Origin: Clostridium beijerinckii
GTDB taxonomy: Bacteria > Bacillota > Clostridia > Clostridiales > Clostridiaceae
Length of the DNA: 64,000 nucleotides
Reading direction: 5' to 3'
NCBI GenBank assembly: GCA_003129525.1
Contig: CP029329.1
Location: 2,337,501 to 2,401,500 of the forward strand
How positions within the stretch are numbered: position 1 is the stretch's first letter; each line of letters opens with the position of its first letter. Of this stretch, positions 40,392-50,648 are shown piece by piece. The translations under genes were made by a program, and so were the position numbers. The notes below the pieces were generated by a model. The model was not told the origin of the DNA, did not search any database, and saw only the letters and a program-made list of their open reading frames with translations.

Positions 40392-41986
40392 TGTATAAAG
40401 CTATGATTGTAGATGATGAAGAGATGATTCGAAAAGGAATTCGCAATGTTATTCCTTGGGACAAGCTAAGCATAGACACGGTTAAAATGGCTTCCTCTGG
40501 GATTGAAGCAATTAATTTAATGAAAGAAGAAACTTTTGATATTATGGTCACAGATATTTGTATGACTGAAATGGATGGATTATCTTTAGTAGAAAAAATG
40601 AATTGTTTAAATCCAAAGCTTAAAATTATTGTCTTAACAGGATATGATAATTTTGAATATGCCCAAAAGTGCTGTAAGATGCAAGTTGAGGATTACCTTT
40701 TAAAGCCAGTAGATGAAGCTGAACTTGAAAATGTCATTGAAAAACTAATAAAAGATTTAGATAATCAAAAAGCTATAAATCATGAGCAAAAGATTAAGCG
40801 TAGGATACAAGGCGTAACTGACCAATTAAAAATTGAGCAGATTATGCAAAATTTACTTTATGACCGAATGAAGATAGATGATATTAAAGGAGAGTTAGAT
40901 CAATATTTTTATAACAAAAGAGAAACATTGCAAGTTGCATTAGTTTGTACAATTATAGATGATAATTTGGCATGGAAACAACATTTTGAATTATTGAATT
41001 TATATATTAAAAATACTTGTATTGAATTATTTGATTCTAAAAAAGAAGGGATTACTTTTGAAGATAAAAACAAAAATATCGTTGTTGCCATGTTTGTAAG
41101 AGATGAATTTGAGGAAGTAACAGAAAGAATGCAATATTTAATTCAATATTTGAAAAATGAATATGATATACATCAAAAAGTAATTCTTGGAAGTGTTGTA
41201 TGCGGTTTTAATAAAATCAATGTTTCATATAATGATGCTTGCGTTTTATTAAATAATAAAAATACAGATGACGAAATTATTACAGGTGAACCAAGAGAAT
41301 TAACGCTAAGATCATTTAATGCAAAAGTGCAAGAAATCCGTACAAGTATGATTAACAATATAGATGACTTTGAGAAAGTAATGAATATTTATGAATCATA
41401 TAGTAAAATAATAGAATTCCATAATTTATCCATTTCCTTAGTAAAAAAAACATGTTTTGACATTCTAGCAACATTATATTTCGCTTATATGATGGAAAAA
41501 GGAGACGTAGTTGATAGCAAGTTGGATTCTTTATCTATTTCTTTGCAAAACTGCAATCGTGATGACTCATTAAAAATCACCAGAGACTTTATAGTACAGA
41601 TGTTTCAAGCAGACATTGGAGAAAGTCATGAAATAATAAGAAAAGCAAAATTATATATTAAGGATCATCTTAATGAATCAATTTCAGTTTACAATATTGC
41701 AGAGATACTTTACGTTACTCCAACTTATTTCTCCAAGTTATTTAAGAATAATACAGGAGAAGGATGCAATAATTATATTGTTCGTAAACGAATAGAAAAA
41801 GCAAAATTGCTATTAGAAACAACGAGTATGAAAACGGGAAAGATTGCAAATTTAGTAGGATATAAAGATACAAATTATTTTTCATTAGCATTCAAAAAGC
41901 AAACAGGAATGTCTCCAACTGAATTTAGAGAAACTGGAGGAAGATATAATGAGAAAAATCAATTTAATTTCAACCACAAAATATGA
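40391..41986 (+). CDS. YesN-type response regulator (REC-AraC)
   Basis: This encodes 531 residues. The receiver domain has acidic D8-D9 and phospho-acceptor D55 (VTDICMTEMDG), a long linker follows (about 125-420), and an AraC-type double HTH ends the protein (DHLNESISVYNIAEILYVTPTYFSKLFKNNTGEG ... GYKDTNYFSLAFKKQTGMSPTEF). It starts in a TAATG overlap with the kinase gene, so the two are coupled. Likely target is the importer promoter at about 35.2-35.3 kb. Its last 38 bases overlap the GH30 gene. Confidence 0.93.
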   Translation: MYKAMIVDDEEMIRKGIRNVIPWDKLSIDTVKMASSGIEAINLMKEETFDIMVTDICMTEMDGLSLVEKMNCLNPKLKIIVLTGYDNFEYAQKCCKMQVEDYLLKPVDEAELENVIEKLIKDLDNQKAINHEQKIKRRIQGVTDQLKIEQIMQNLLYDRMKIDDIKGELDQYFYNKRETLQVALVCTIIDDNLAWKQHFELLNLYIKNTCIELFDSKKEGITFEDKNKNIVVAMFVRDEFEEVTERMQYLIQYLKNEYDIHQKVILGSVVCGFNKINVSYNDACVLLNNKNTDDEIITGEPRELTLRSFNAKVQEIRTSMINNIDDFEKVMNIYESYSKIIEFHNLSISLVKKTCFDILATLYFAYMMEKGDVVDSKLDSLSISLQNCNRDDSLKITRDFIVQMFQADIGESHEIIRKAKLYIKDHLNESISVYNIAEILYVTPTYFSKLFKNNTGEGCNNYIVRKRIEKAKLLLETTSMKTGKIANLVGYKDTNYFSLAFKKQTGMSPTEFRETGGRYNEKNQFNFNHKI

Positions 41987-43277
41987 AGTGTTGACAAATG
42001 AAAATGTATATATTAATAATGAAAAAGCATATCACACATTGGAGCTAAGTGGACAATCATATCAAACTATGGAAGGATTTGGAGCTTGTTTTAATGAATT
42101 GGGATATATAGCCTTAAATAAAATTACAGTAGATAAAAAAGAAGAAGTAATGAAAAATTTATTTGATCCATCAGAATGTAATTTTACTTATTGCAGATTG
42201 CCAATTGGAGCAAGTGACTATGCAGCAAGCTGGTATAGTTTAAATGAAATTAAAGGCGATTATGAAATGAATAACTTTACTATTGAAAGAGATAAAGAAT
42301 GTTTAATTCCTTTTATTAAAGATGCAGAAAAATATAGTGGAAAGCTTAATTTATTTGCATCTCCTTGGAGTCCTCCAACATGGATGAAGTATCCTGAGGT
42401 ATATAATTTTGGGACATTAATCTGGGAAGAAAAGAATCTAAAAGCATATGCCCTTTATTTTAAAAAATTTATTGAAGAATATAAAAATGAAGGCCTTAAG
42501 ATTGACCAAATACACATACAAAATGAGCCAATAGCAGATCAAAAGTTTCCTTCTTGTGTTTGGTCAGGTGAAAAAATGCGTGATTTTATTAAAGGATACA
42601 TTGGACCATTATTTGAAGAAAGCAAATTGGATACAGAAATATGGTTAGGTACGCTAAATTCGCCTTATGACGATTATGGTGATAAAAATTGGCAATTTGG
42701 TCAATATAATAACTTTGCTAATACTGTATTAAGTGATAGAGATGCCAGGAAATATATAAGTGGAGTTGGATATCAATGGGGTGGAAAGCATGCTTTGTTG
42801 CAAACCAAAGTAGCATATCCTGAAATGAAATTAATACAAACAGAAAATGAATGTGGAGAAGGAAAAAATAGCTGGGAATATGCTGAATATGTATTTAATT
42901 TAATATGGACATACCTAATTAATGGTGTATGTGCTTATACTTATTGGAATATGATACTTGAAGAAACTGGTGTAAGTACATGGGGATGGAAACAAAATTC
43001 CCTAATCACAGTTACAGAAGATAATGATATAAGATATAATCCAGAATATTATTTGATGAGACATTTTTCGAAATATGTAAAACAAGGAGCCTTAATGAAA
43101 GGACTAAAAGGTGATTATGCTGGAAATGCACTAGCTTTTGAAAATCCAGATAGAAGTATTATATTAGAGTTATTAAATCCTTTTGATGAGATGCAAGAAG
43201 TCACTTTTTGTTTTGAAGATATAAATTATAACTTTACTGTAAAGCCACATTCGTTTAATACATTAGTAGTTATATAA
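41949..43277 (+). CDS. Glycoside hydrolase family 30 enzyme
   Basis: This encodes 442 residues. The GH30 TIM barrel has acid/base E193 (IHIQNEPIADQ), nucleophile probably E299 (LIQTENECG), the substrate-site segment ASPWSPPTWMK and a C-terminal beta domain (VKPHSFNTLVV). There is no signal peptide, so it acts on imported sugars. The family covers beta-glucosidase, beta-xylosidase and beta-1,6-glucanase activities; the exact one cannot be read from sequence alone. GGAGG (41936-41940) within the regulator gene supports the ATG that lies inside that gene. Confidence 0.88.
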   Translation: MRKINLISTTKYEVLTNENVYINNEKAYHTLELSGQSYQTMEGFGACFNELGYIALNKITVDKKEEVMKNLFDPSECNFTYCRLPIGASDYAASWYSLNEIKGDYEMNNFTIERDKECLIPFIKDAEKYSGKLNLFASPWSPPTWMKYPEVYNFGTLIWEEKNLKAYALYFKKFIEEYKNEGLKIDQIHIQNEPIADQKFPSCVWSGEKMRDFIKGYIGPLFEESKLDTEIWLGTLNSPYDDYGDKNWQFGQYNNFANTVLSDRDARKYISGVGYQWGGKHALLQTKVAYPEMKLIQTENECGEGKNSWEYAEYVFNLIWTYLINGVCAYTYWNMILEETGVSTWGWKQNSLITVTEDNDIRYNPEYYLMRHFSKYVKQGALMKGLKGDYAGNALAFENPDRSIILELLNPFDEMQEVTFCFEDINYNFTVKPHSFNTLVVI

Positions 43278-43340
43278 CGGAAATTATTATAGAAAAAAAC
43301 ACAAAAAATTTTTGAGTTATTTAAGAGGAGATGTATAAAA

Positions 43341-45470
43341 ATGGTTAAAGAGAAAAGAATTACTCACGAATACGCTTTAGAAAAAGCAAAAGAAATAGTG
43401 GCAAAGATGACATTAGAAGAAAAAGCAGAACAATTAACTTATAAATCAGCACCTGTAGAGAGATTAGATATACCTAGATATAATTGGTGGAATGAAGGTT
43501 TGCATGGTGTAGCAAGGGCAGGTACAGCAACTGTTTTTCCTCAAGCAATTGGACTTGCCGCTATGTTTGATGATGAATTACTACATGAAATTGCAACGGT
43601 TATATCAACAGAAGGTCGTGCGAAATACAATGAAAGCAGCAAAAAAGATGATAGAGATATTTATAAAGGAATAACTTATTGGTCACCAAATGTTAATATT
43701 TTTAGAGATCCTAGATGGGGGCGCGGCCATGAAACTTATGGAGAAGATCCATATTTAACTTCTAGACTTGGAGTAGCTTTCGTAAACGGACTACAAGGAG
43801 ACGGAAAATATTTAAAAATAGCAGCATGTGCAAAACATTTTGCAGTACACAGTGGACCAGAGGGATTAAGACATGAATTTGATGCTGTCGTAAGTCAAAA
43901 AGATCTATACGAAACTTATCTACCAGCTTTTGAAGCTTGTGTAAAAGAAGGCGATGTAGAAGCTGTAATGGGAGCGTATAATCGTACAAACGGAGAACCA
44001 TGCTGTGGAAGTAAGGCTTTATTAAAAGATATATTAAGAGGAAAATGGGAGTTTAAAGGTCACGTGGTATCTGATTGCTGGGCAATTGCAGATTTTCATT
44101 TACATCATAAGGTAACAAGTACTATCACTGAATCAGCAGCCTTAGCTATGAAAAATGGCTGCGACTTAAATTGTGGAAATGTATACCTTCAAATATTATT
44201 GGCATATCAAGAAGGACTAGTTACAGAAGAAGATATAACAACTGCGGCGGAAAGATTAATGGCAACAAGAATAAGACTTGGAATGTTTGATGAAGACTGT
44301 GAATATAACGAAATACCATATGAATTAAATGACTGTAAGGAACATAATGAATTATCCTTAAAAGCTTCAAGAAAGTCAATGGTATTATTAAGAAACGATG
44401 GAACACTACCATTAGATAAATCAAAGCTAAAAGCAGTTGCAGTAATTGGACCAAATGCTGATAGTAAAATAATGCTTAAAGGAAATTATTCAGGAACTGC
44501 ATCTCAATATATTACTGTATTAGATGGAATACATGAAGCTGTTGGAGAAGATGTAAGAGTATATTATTCAGAAGGATGTCATTTATATAAAGATAGAGTT
44601 GAGGACTTAGCAAATCCCGATGATAGAGTAGCAGAAGCAATATCAATAGCAGAAAGATCAGATGTTGCTATTCTATGCTTAGGTTTGGATTCTACCATAG
44701 AAGGAGAGCAAGGTGATGCTGGTAATAGTGAGGGAGCTGGTGATAAGGCAACCCTAAACTTACCAGTGAAACAACAAGAGTTATTAGAAAAAGTGATTGC
44801 AACTGGAACACCAGTTATAGTAGTTATTGGAGCAGGAAGTGCTTTAACATTTAATGGAGTAGAAGACAAATGTGCGGCTATATTAGACGCATGGTACCCA
44901 GGTAGCCGTGGTGGGCGAGCAGTAGCAGATTTATTGTTTGGGAAATGTTCACCAAGTGGTAAATTGCCTGTTACATTTTATAAAGACACTAATGACTTAC
45001 CAGAATTTATAGATTATGCTATGAAGGGTAGAACATATCGATATATGGAAGGAGAAAGCTTATATCCATTTGGGTATGGTTTAACTTATTCTAATGTAGA
45101 GTTGTCTAATTTGAACGTAGAAGAGATTAAAGAAAATTTTGAAGATGTTAATGTGAATATAGCTATTAAAAATATAGGGGATTATGATATAGATGAAGTA
45201 GTGCAATGTTATACAAAAAATTTAGAATCAAAATTCGCAGTAAAAAATTATAGTTTAGCAGGATTTAAACGTATAACATTAAATAAGAATGAAAGTAAAA
45301 TCATAACAATGAAAATAAACAAGAAAGCTTTTCAAGTTGTGAATAATGAAGGTGAAAGAATTTTTGATGGAAATAAGTTCAAGATATATGTAGGTATATC
45401 ACAACCAGATAAGAGAAGTGTAGAGCTTACAGGAATAGCTCCGTTAGAAATTAATATTGAATTAATATAA
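43341..45470 (+). CDS. Glycoside hydrolase family 3, beta-xylosidase/glucosidase type
   Basis: This encodes 709 residues without signal peptide. Domain 1 (about 1-300) has YNWWNEGLHGVAR, the KH pair (ACAKHF, about K165-H166) and nucleophile D245 (HVVSDCWAI). The alpha/beta sandwich (about 340-560) has VLLRNDGTLPLD and GEQGDAGNSEGAGDKATLNLP, and a fibronectin type III-like domain closes the protein (about 600-709). The NWWNEGLHG variant is common in beta-xylosidases of this family. With GH30 it should degrade imported oligosaccharides to monomers. GAGGAG precedes the ATG. Confidence 0.92.
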   Translation: MVKEKRITHEYALEKAKEIVAKMTLEEKAEQLTYKSAPVERLDIPRYNWWNEGLHGVARAGTATVFPQAIGLAAMFDDELLHEIATVISTEGRAKYNESSKKDDRDIYKGITYWSPNVNIFRDPRWGRGHETYGEDPYLTSRLGVAFVNGLQGDGKYLKIAACAKHFAVHSGPEGLRHEFDAVVSQKDLYETYLPAFEACVKEGDVEAVMGAYNRTNGEPCCGSKALLKDILRGKWEFKGHVVSDCWAIADFHLHHKVTSTITESAALAMKNGCDLNCGNVYLQILLAYQEGLVTEEDITTAAERLMATRIRLGMFDEDCEYNEIPYELNDCKEHNELSLKASRKSMVLLRNDGTLPLDKSKLKAVAVIGPNADSKIMLKGNYSGTASQYITVLDGIHEAVGEDVRVYYSEGCHLYKDRVEDLANPDDRVAEAISIAERSDVAILCLGLDSTIEGEQGDAGNSEGAGDKATLNLPVKQQELLEKVIATGTPVIVVIGAGSALTFNGVEDKCAAILDAWYPGSRGGRAVADLLFGKCSPSGKLPVTFYKDTNDLPEFIDYAMKGRTYRYMEGESLYPFGYGLTYSNVELSNLNVEEIKENFEDVNVNIAIKNIGDYDIDEVVQCYTKNLESKFAVKNYSLAGFKRITLNKNESKIITMKINKKAFQVVNNEGERIFDGNKFKIYVGISQPDKRSVELTGIAPLEINIELI

Positions 45471-45655
45471 ATCTTTTAAAAGTGATAGTTATTTAAGAGA
45501 TTATTAAAAATTAATATAATATATATGAAAAAATATTATTTATAATAACAGTAGTTAATTTTGCTTGAAATAAAATTAGCTACTGTATATTTTTGTATTA
45601 ATTTAACATGTTAGGATATTAAAATTTAATTATCTTATCATATATGAAAAGCCAT

Positions 45656-45690
45656 ACAAAAAATATTGACTAAAAAATAGAAGAATTATA
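45656..45690 (+). repeat. Truncated copy of the xylFII promoter region
   Basis: ACAAAAAATATTGACTAA at 45656-45673 is identical over 18 bases to 26692-26709, including the TTGACT -35 box, and similarity continues a few bases further. The copy is then cut off by the transposase fragment. It marks the left edge of a rearranged zone. The preceding 45471-45655 holds only AT-rich sequence with a weak foldback. Confidence 0.65.
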
Positions 45691-46056
45691 GAATGACCCT
45701 CAATTTATTATCAAGGTTTATTACCAAAAATGCCATATTAATAACACACTCAGCAGTTTCTTTTAAATCTGCGAATATTCTAGCTAAACCATATCTAGTT
45801 TTACCAGTTCCAAACTTTCCCTCAACTTCATTTCTTTCACATGTATCAACATACTCTTGTTTTTTTTCAAGTGTAGTTTTATTCTTTTTAGGTCTGCCTA
45901 AAGCAGGTCCGGTAATGCTAATTCCATTTTCTTTGCAATAGTTTAAGTTTTTTCTATTTCTATAAATTTTATCAGCTAATATTCTTTCAGGATAAAAGCC
46001 ATTTCTTGCTTTATAATCCTCTGTTATAGGTATTAAACTCTCGCATTCATTGTAAG
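45686..46056 (-). pseudogene. Transposase fragment (IS5/IS4-type DDE)
   Basis: The minus strand encodes the C-terminal part of a DDE transposase: ARNGFYPERILADKIYRNRKNLNYCKENGI, GPALGRPKK, then RNEVEGKFGTGKTRYGLARIFADLKETAECVINMAFLV. The N-terminal half, including most catalytic residues, is missing. Upstream the reading frame runs into the antisense of the xylH copy, so the first about 25 codons of the open frame are not transposase. No terminal inverted repeats are found. This is a relic, not an active element. Confidence 0.8.
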
Positions 46057-46242
46057 GGTGGCGCAAGTTTAGCAGGTGGTAGTGGTACTGTTGTTGGAGC
46101 TTTAGTTGGTGCTCTTGTAATGGCAACTATAGATAATGGTATGAGTATGATGAATACACCAACATTTTGGCAATATATTGTTAAAGGTCTAATATTATTG
46201 ATTGCTGTATGGATGGATATAGCTTCTAAAAATAAAAAATAA
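46057..46242 (+). pseudogene. Duplicated 3' fragment of xylH
   Basis: These 186 bases encode [28 protein letters not shown]... to the stop, and align without gaps to 34844-35029, the last 61 codons and stop of xylH. There are about a dozen and a half scattered, mostly silent differences, so the duplication is not recent or came from a related locus. It has no start codon and is not expressed as a protein. Confidence 0.9.
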
Positions 46243-46244
46243 TT

Positions 46245-46979
46245 AATGCAGCAATATCTGTAGGTGAAATACATAAATCTGCTACGGATATAAAAGACAA
46301 AGCATTGGAAAATATAGCAAAGAGTAATTTAATTTACGATGAGAATCGTTCAAATATTCTTAAATCTATAGAAGATTCGAAGATTGCGGAAGAAGTTAAA
46401 ATGATGACTGGTTCTATTGAAGAGATAGCAGAACAGACAAATTTACTTGCTTTAAATGCTGCTATAGAGGCGGCAAGAGCTGGAGAACAAGGCAAAGGAT
46501 TTGCTGTAGTTGCTGATGAAGTAAGAAAACTTGCAGAACAATCTTCTGAAGCAGCTCATAAGATTCAAAATATGGTATCACAAGTCCAAACTGCATTTAT
46601 AAGTTTATCTAAAAGTGGACAAGATGTACTAGAATTCATGTCTACTAATGTAAAACCTAGCTACGAGCTTCTTATGAATACAGGAACTCAATATGAAAAA
46701 GATGCTGAATTTATGCATAATCTCATAGGCAAATTCGAATCATCATCAAAACAAATTGATGATGTGGTAATGCAAGTAAGTAGTTCTATACAAAATATAT
46801 TTGGCGGAGCTCAAGAATCTGAAACTAGTACTGAAGAAATATAGAGGAATGTTAATGAAATAACGTTTGCGATTGCTGATGTTGCAAAATCATCACAAAG
46901 TCAAACAGAACTTTCACAGGAACTTAATGAAATGGTACAAAAGTTTAAAATAGACGTTAGGGATATTCAAATAAAATAA
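46245..46979 (+). pseudogene. Truncated chemoreceptor (MCP) pseudogene
   Basis: The frame reads [31 protein letters not shown] and continues through the MCP hairpin tip [32 protein letters not shown], closely matching residues about 340-571 of the chemoreceptor at 24716-26431. A TAG at 46842-46844 interrupts it, after which [23 protein letters not shown] continues in frame to 46979. The sensor, membrane and HAMP regions are missing. An internal ATG at 46305 could give a 179-residue cytoplasmic piece, but function is unlikely. Confidence 0.88.
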
Positions 46980-46981
46980 TT

Positions 46982-47008
46982 ATGAAAAAGTTTAATGAAA
47001 CATATTGA
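46982..47008 (+). repeat. 27-bp direct repeat, left copy
   Basis: These 27 bases (beginning ATGAAAAAGTTTA, ending ATATTGA) match 51018-51044 at 25 positions. The two copies flank the segment carrying the phosphoketolase gene. The right copy runs into the xylulokinase promoter; the left copy diverges right after TTGA. Confidence 0.75.
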
Positions 47009-47067
47009 TCAACGGTTGCAGTATTCTGCAACCAACTAAAATTAAATTAAAGAAAGGAATGCATAAT

Positions 47068-47253
47068 ATGAAAAATGCTTATGATTTAACAAAAGAATTT
47101 ATTTCTGTTGCAGTTAATATTGAAAATTATTTGAATGAAAAAGCACAAACAAATAATGAGGCTAAATTAGATGAATTAGATTTAAAAATAACTAGCTTAG
47201 AAAACAGAATATTTGAAATTAAAAATATTTTAAAATTAATAAAGGCTGAATAA
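47068..47253 (+). CDS. Small hypothetical coiled-coil protein
   Basis: This encodes 61 residues from ATG 47068, with AAAGGA 9 bases upstream; an upstream in-frame start is less well placed. The C-terminal two thirds show heptad-like hydrophobics (LDELDLKITSLENRIFEIKNILKLI), a likely short coiled coil. No family is recognised. It lies between the chemoreceptor relic and the phosphoketolase gene, in a region full of fragments, and may itself be a leftover. Confidence 0.5.
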   Translation: MKNAYDLTKEFISVAVNIENYLNEKAQTNNEAKLDELDLKITSLENRIFEIKNILKLIKAE

Positions 47254-47437
47254 TGTGTAAATCAAAAAGTTTTTGACTTTAGAATTAATAGTTAGAGTCT
47301 AAGAACAAATATAAGGAATGTACTAGAAACGTAAGCAGTTAATTTGAAGAGATTGAAGTTACTCTTCGGGCACATGCTGGTAAAAAAAACTATTAACAAG
47401 ATTTTTGTATTCAGAATATCCCGCCTAAAGTATAAGT

Positions 47438-47572
47438 ATGAACAGTTCATATCCTGCTGGAGAGATTAAAGAAGTTGCTGGCACACCTATGGACTTTATA
47501 TTTTTAACTTCTATTGATTGGCAACCATTATTGATGAATTGGATGAGTATATATTTCTTTATACTCATCTAA
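47438..47572 (+). pseudogene. Possible aldose 1-epimerase (galM) remnant
   Basis: An open stretch encodes SSYPAGEIKEVAGTPMDFIF, which resembles the conserved GalM segment (G-E-I-x-x-V-x-G-T-P-x-D-F). Similarity ends after about 20 residues and the rest is unrelated. It is too short to be a gene. The surrounding 47254-47853 gap shows no other coding signal. Confidence 0.45.
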
Positions 47573-47853
47573 TGGTATAATTTTTATTAATCTAACCTAT
47601 CTATTATTTTTATCTAATTCTCTATGTGGAAATATATATAAATTCACTTCTAGTGCAAGTTTTTTTTAACCTATATTTAAAACGTAGTATTCCATAAAAT
47701 AGACAACACATCACTAATTTAAATACTTAAGCCGATTTGGAGCAACACTCTATTATAATTCTAAAGGAAAATTCACATAAAAGAAAATAAGTATCATTGA
47801 TATTTTTATAATAACTTTTAAAACATCTTTTGAAATAACTTTTAAAAGTTTGT

Positions 47854-47881
47854 TTGAAAAGATTACAAAAAGTGATATAAT
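47854..47881 (+). promoter_or_regulatory. Sigma-A promoter of the phosphoketolase gene
   Basis: TTGAAA (47854-47859), 16 bases and TATAAT (47876-47881) predict a start near 47889 and a 205-base leader. Early in the leader TTTCGT/ACGAAA can pair, and TGAAAACGAAATAA (47908-47921) resembles a cre site. A further hairpin, GCATTCT/AGAATGC (about 47997-48026), precedes the gene. Confidence 0.65.
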
Positions 47882-48093
47882 AGTATTATGTTTCGTCTAT
47901 AGAATAATGAAAACGAAATAAAGTATCTCAAGTGTAAGAGTTAATGGACAAATACAAGGACTTGTTATTCTAGATAAAAATAATAAAGTTCTTTGCATTC
48001 TATATTGTGATGTGACTAGAGAATGCAGAAAAGCAATCAAACTTATTACTTATTAATAAGTGAAAAATACATAATAAAAGGGGACTGTAAAAA

Positions 48094-50484
48094 ATGATAA
48101 ACAACAAAATTACTGACATTGATTATTCTTCCGAAAGTTATTTGAAAAAAGTAGATGCGCATTGGAGAGCTGTTAATTATATTTCAGTTGGACAATTGTA
48201 TCTTATGGGCAATCCTTTATTAAAAGAGCCACTAAAACCAGAACATGTAAAAAATTCCGTTTTTGGTCACTGGGGAACAATTGCTGGACAAACTTTTATT
48301 TACTCACATTTAAACCGTGTTATTAACAAATATGATTTAAATATGTTATACATTTCTGGTCCTGGTCATGGTGGACAAGTTATGGTTTCTAACTCTTATT
48401 TAGATGGTAGCTATAGTGATATTTACCCTGAAATTACTCAAGATATAAGAGGATTATCAAAATTATACAAGGAATTCTCATTTTCAGGTGGAGTAGGTTC
48501 TCATGCAACTCCAGAAGCTCCTGGTTCAATACATGAAGGTGGAGAATTAGGTTATTCTGTAATGCATGGTTTTGGTGCTATATTAGATAATCCTGATTTA
48601 ATTGCTGCAGTTGTTGTTGGAGATGGTGAAGCAGAAACAGGACCATTAGCTACTTCTTGGCAATTAAATAAATTTATAAATCCTGTTACAGACGGTGTTG
48701 TTTTACCAATACTTTACTTAAATGGATTTAAGATTAGCAATCCTACTATAATGGCCCGCATGACAGATGAAGAATTACAAAAATATTTTGAAGGCTTAGG
48801 ATGGGATCCAATCTTTGTTGAAGGTAACGATCCAGAAGTAATGCATCGTTTAATGGCAGACAAAATGGATGAAGCTATAGAAAAAATTCAAGCTATTAAA
48901 AAGAATGCAATTGAAAATAATGATATGTCTAGACCAAAATGGCCAGTTATCCTTAATAGAACACCTAAAGGATGGACAGGACCAAAAGAATTGAATGGAC
49001 AACCAATTGAAGGTTCATTCCGTGCACATCAAGTTCCAATTCCTTTTGATAGAAAACATATGGAATATGCAGATGAATTCGCAAAATGGATGAAAAGCTA
49101 TCGCCCAGAAGAATTATTTACTGAAGAAGGTAAGCTAGTTGAAGAAATTGCAGAAATAATTCCTAAAGGCAATAAGCGTATGTCTTGCAACCCTGCAACA
49201 AATGGTGGTAAAATCATGAAAGGTTTACGTTTACCAAATTATCGTGATTATGCTATTAATAATGAAGAAAAAGGTAAAAATGTCGCACAAGATATGCTTA
49301 TTTTAGGTAATTATGTACGTGACGTTATGAAATTAAATAAAAAAGAACGTAATTTCCGTGCTTTCAGTCCAGACGAAGCTGCCTCAAACCGTTTATATGC
49401 AATGTTTGAAGAAACAAGCCGCCAATGGGTTGGAGAAATCAATGAACCTTATGATGAATTCCTATCACCAGATGGACGTGTATTTGATTCAATGCTTAGT
49501 GAACATGTAGCTGAAGGAGCTTTAGAAGCTTACCTATTAACTGGTCGTCATGGCTTTATACATAGTTACGAATCATTCTTGCGTGTTGTAGACTCAATGG
49601 TTACACAACATTTTAAATGGCTTAACCAATGTGAATCCATTGATTGGAGAGAAAAGATTGCATCATTAAACTTAATTATGACTTCTCATATTTGGCAACA
49701 AGATCATAATGGTTATACTCACCAAGATCCAGGAATGCTTGGACATTTAGCTGATAAAAATTCGGGTTTAATCCATGAATACTTGCCAGCAGATGCCAAT
49801 ACTTTACTTGTAACATTTGATAAATGTTTAAGAAGCCGTAATCAAGTAAATCTTTTGACAGCTTCAAAACATCCAAGACAACAATGGTTTACTATTGATG
49901 AAGCTGAATATTTAGTTAGTAACGGCTTAGGTATCATCGAATGGGCAAGCACAGATAAAAACGGAGAAACAGATATTATATTTGCAATGGCTGGTGATAC
50001 TCCAACACTGGAAGGTTTCGCTGCTGTTCAATTATTACATGATTATTTACCTGAACTTAAGATTAGATTTGTTAATATTGTTGATTTATTGAAATTACAA
50101 TCTCCAGAAAGCTATGAACATGGTATGTCCGATGCAGAGTTCAATATGATATTCACTACAGACAAACCAATCATCTTCGGTTTTCATGGATATGAAAACT
50201 TAATAGATACTTTGTTCTTCAAACGTGCGAACCATAATGTTTCTGTTCATGGTTACAGAGATAATGGTGAAATCACAACTGGATTCGATATGCGTGTCTT
50301 GAACGAATTAGATCGTTACAATCTTGTTAAAGATGCAATCCATCACTTGCCACAATTGGGTAATAAAGGCGCTTATATCATCCAAGAAATGAATGAAAAA
50401 TTAGATATGCATACTAAATATGTACATGAAAATGGTATTGATTTACCAGAAATCGCTAACTGGGAATGGAAAGGACTTAAGTAA
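48094..50484 (+). CDS. xfp: Xylulose-5-phosphate/fructose-6-phosphate phosphoketolase
   Basis: This encodes 796 residues, full length for the family. It cleaves xylulose-5-P with phosphate to acetyl-P and glyceraldehyde-3-P using thiamine diphosphate. Motifs: [49 protein letters not shown] (ThDP binding), [33 protein letters not shown] and SKHPRQQWF. It uses many CGT/CGC arginine codons (for example at 48305-48307, 48757-48759, 49019-49023 and throughout 49170-49580), whereas its neighbours use almost only AGA. With the flanking relics this suggests acquisition by transfer. AAAAGGGG precedes the ATG. Confidence 0.97.
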   Translation: MINNKITDIDYSSESYLKKVDAHWRAVNYISVGQLYLMGNPLLKEPLKPEHVKNSVFGHWGTIAGQTFIYSHLNRVINKYDLNMLYISGPGHGGQVMVSNSYLDGSYSDIYPEITQDIRGLSKLYKEFSFSGGVGSHATPEAPGSIHEGGELGYSVMHGFGAILDNPDLIAAVVVGDGEAETGPLATSWQLNKFINPVTDGVVLPILYLNGFKISNPTIMARMTDEELQKYFEGLGWDPIFVEGNDPEVMHRLMADKMDEAIEKIQAIKKNAIENNDMSRPKWPVILNRTPKGWTGPKELNGQPIEGSFRAHQVPIPFDRKHMEYADEFAKWMKSYRPEELFTEEGKLVEEIAEIIPKGNKRMSCNPATNGGKIMKGLRLPNYRDYAINNEEKGKNVAQDMLILGNYVRDVMKLNKKERNFRAFSPDEAASNRLYAMFEETSRQWVGEINEPYDEFLSPDGRVFDSMLSEHVAEGALEAYLLTGRHGFIHSYESFLRVVDSMVTQHFKWLNQCESIDWREKIASLNLIMTSHIWQQDHNGYTHQDPGMLGHLADKNSGLIHEYLPADANTLLVTFDKCLRSRNQVNLLTASKHPRQQWFTIDEAEYLVSNGLGIIEWASTDKNGETDIIFAMAGDTPTLEGFAAVQLLHDYLPELKIRFVNIVDLLKLQSPESYEHGMSDAEFNMIFTTDKPIIFGFHGYENLIDTLFFKRANHNVSVHGYRDNGEITTGFDMRVLNELDRYNLVKDAIHHLPQLGNKGAYIIQEMNEKLDMHTKYVHENGIDLPEIANWEWKGLK

Positions 50485-50512
50485 TTCTCATCATTCAAGT
50501 CAAGAATGCATA

Positions 50513-50585
50513 GAGGTATATATAATTTTTCTGTTGAAAATAATTGATTTGAGTGTTTATAAGAGTATATAAAATAATAAGAGTA
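50513..50585 (+). repeat. Degenerate copy of the 35.2-kb importer promoter region
   Basis: ATATATAATTTTTCTGTT followed by GAAA, then a GTTTAAATGTTTA-like stretch (GATTTGAGTGTTTAT at 50546-50560) and ATATAAAAT repeats the order of 35194-35260. In the original locus this segment lies about 165 bases downstream of xylH, whose 3' end is also copied at 46057-46242. No gene follows it here. Confidence 0.6.
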
Positions 50586-50648
50586 GAAAAGTATATGAAT
50601 AATCTGGGCGTTGATATGTAATGATAATACAAGAAGTGATAGTTTTAT

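Noticed and set aside
45686..46126. Complete minus-strand transposase gene
   Set aside because: The first about 25 codons of that frame are antisense to the xylH copy and only the C-terminal part matches a transposase; no terminal repeats are seen.
47941..48056. Small protein-like frame (VNGQIQGLVILDKNNK...) in the xfp leader
   Set aside because: It has no start codon or ribosome site, and a stop codon lies just upstream; at most an old remnant.
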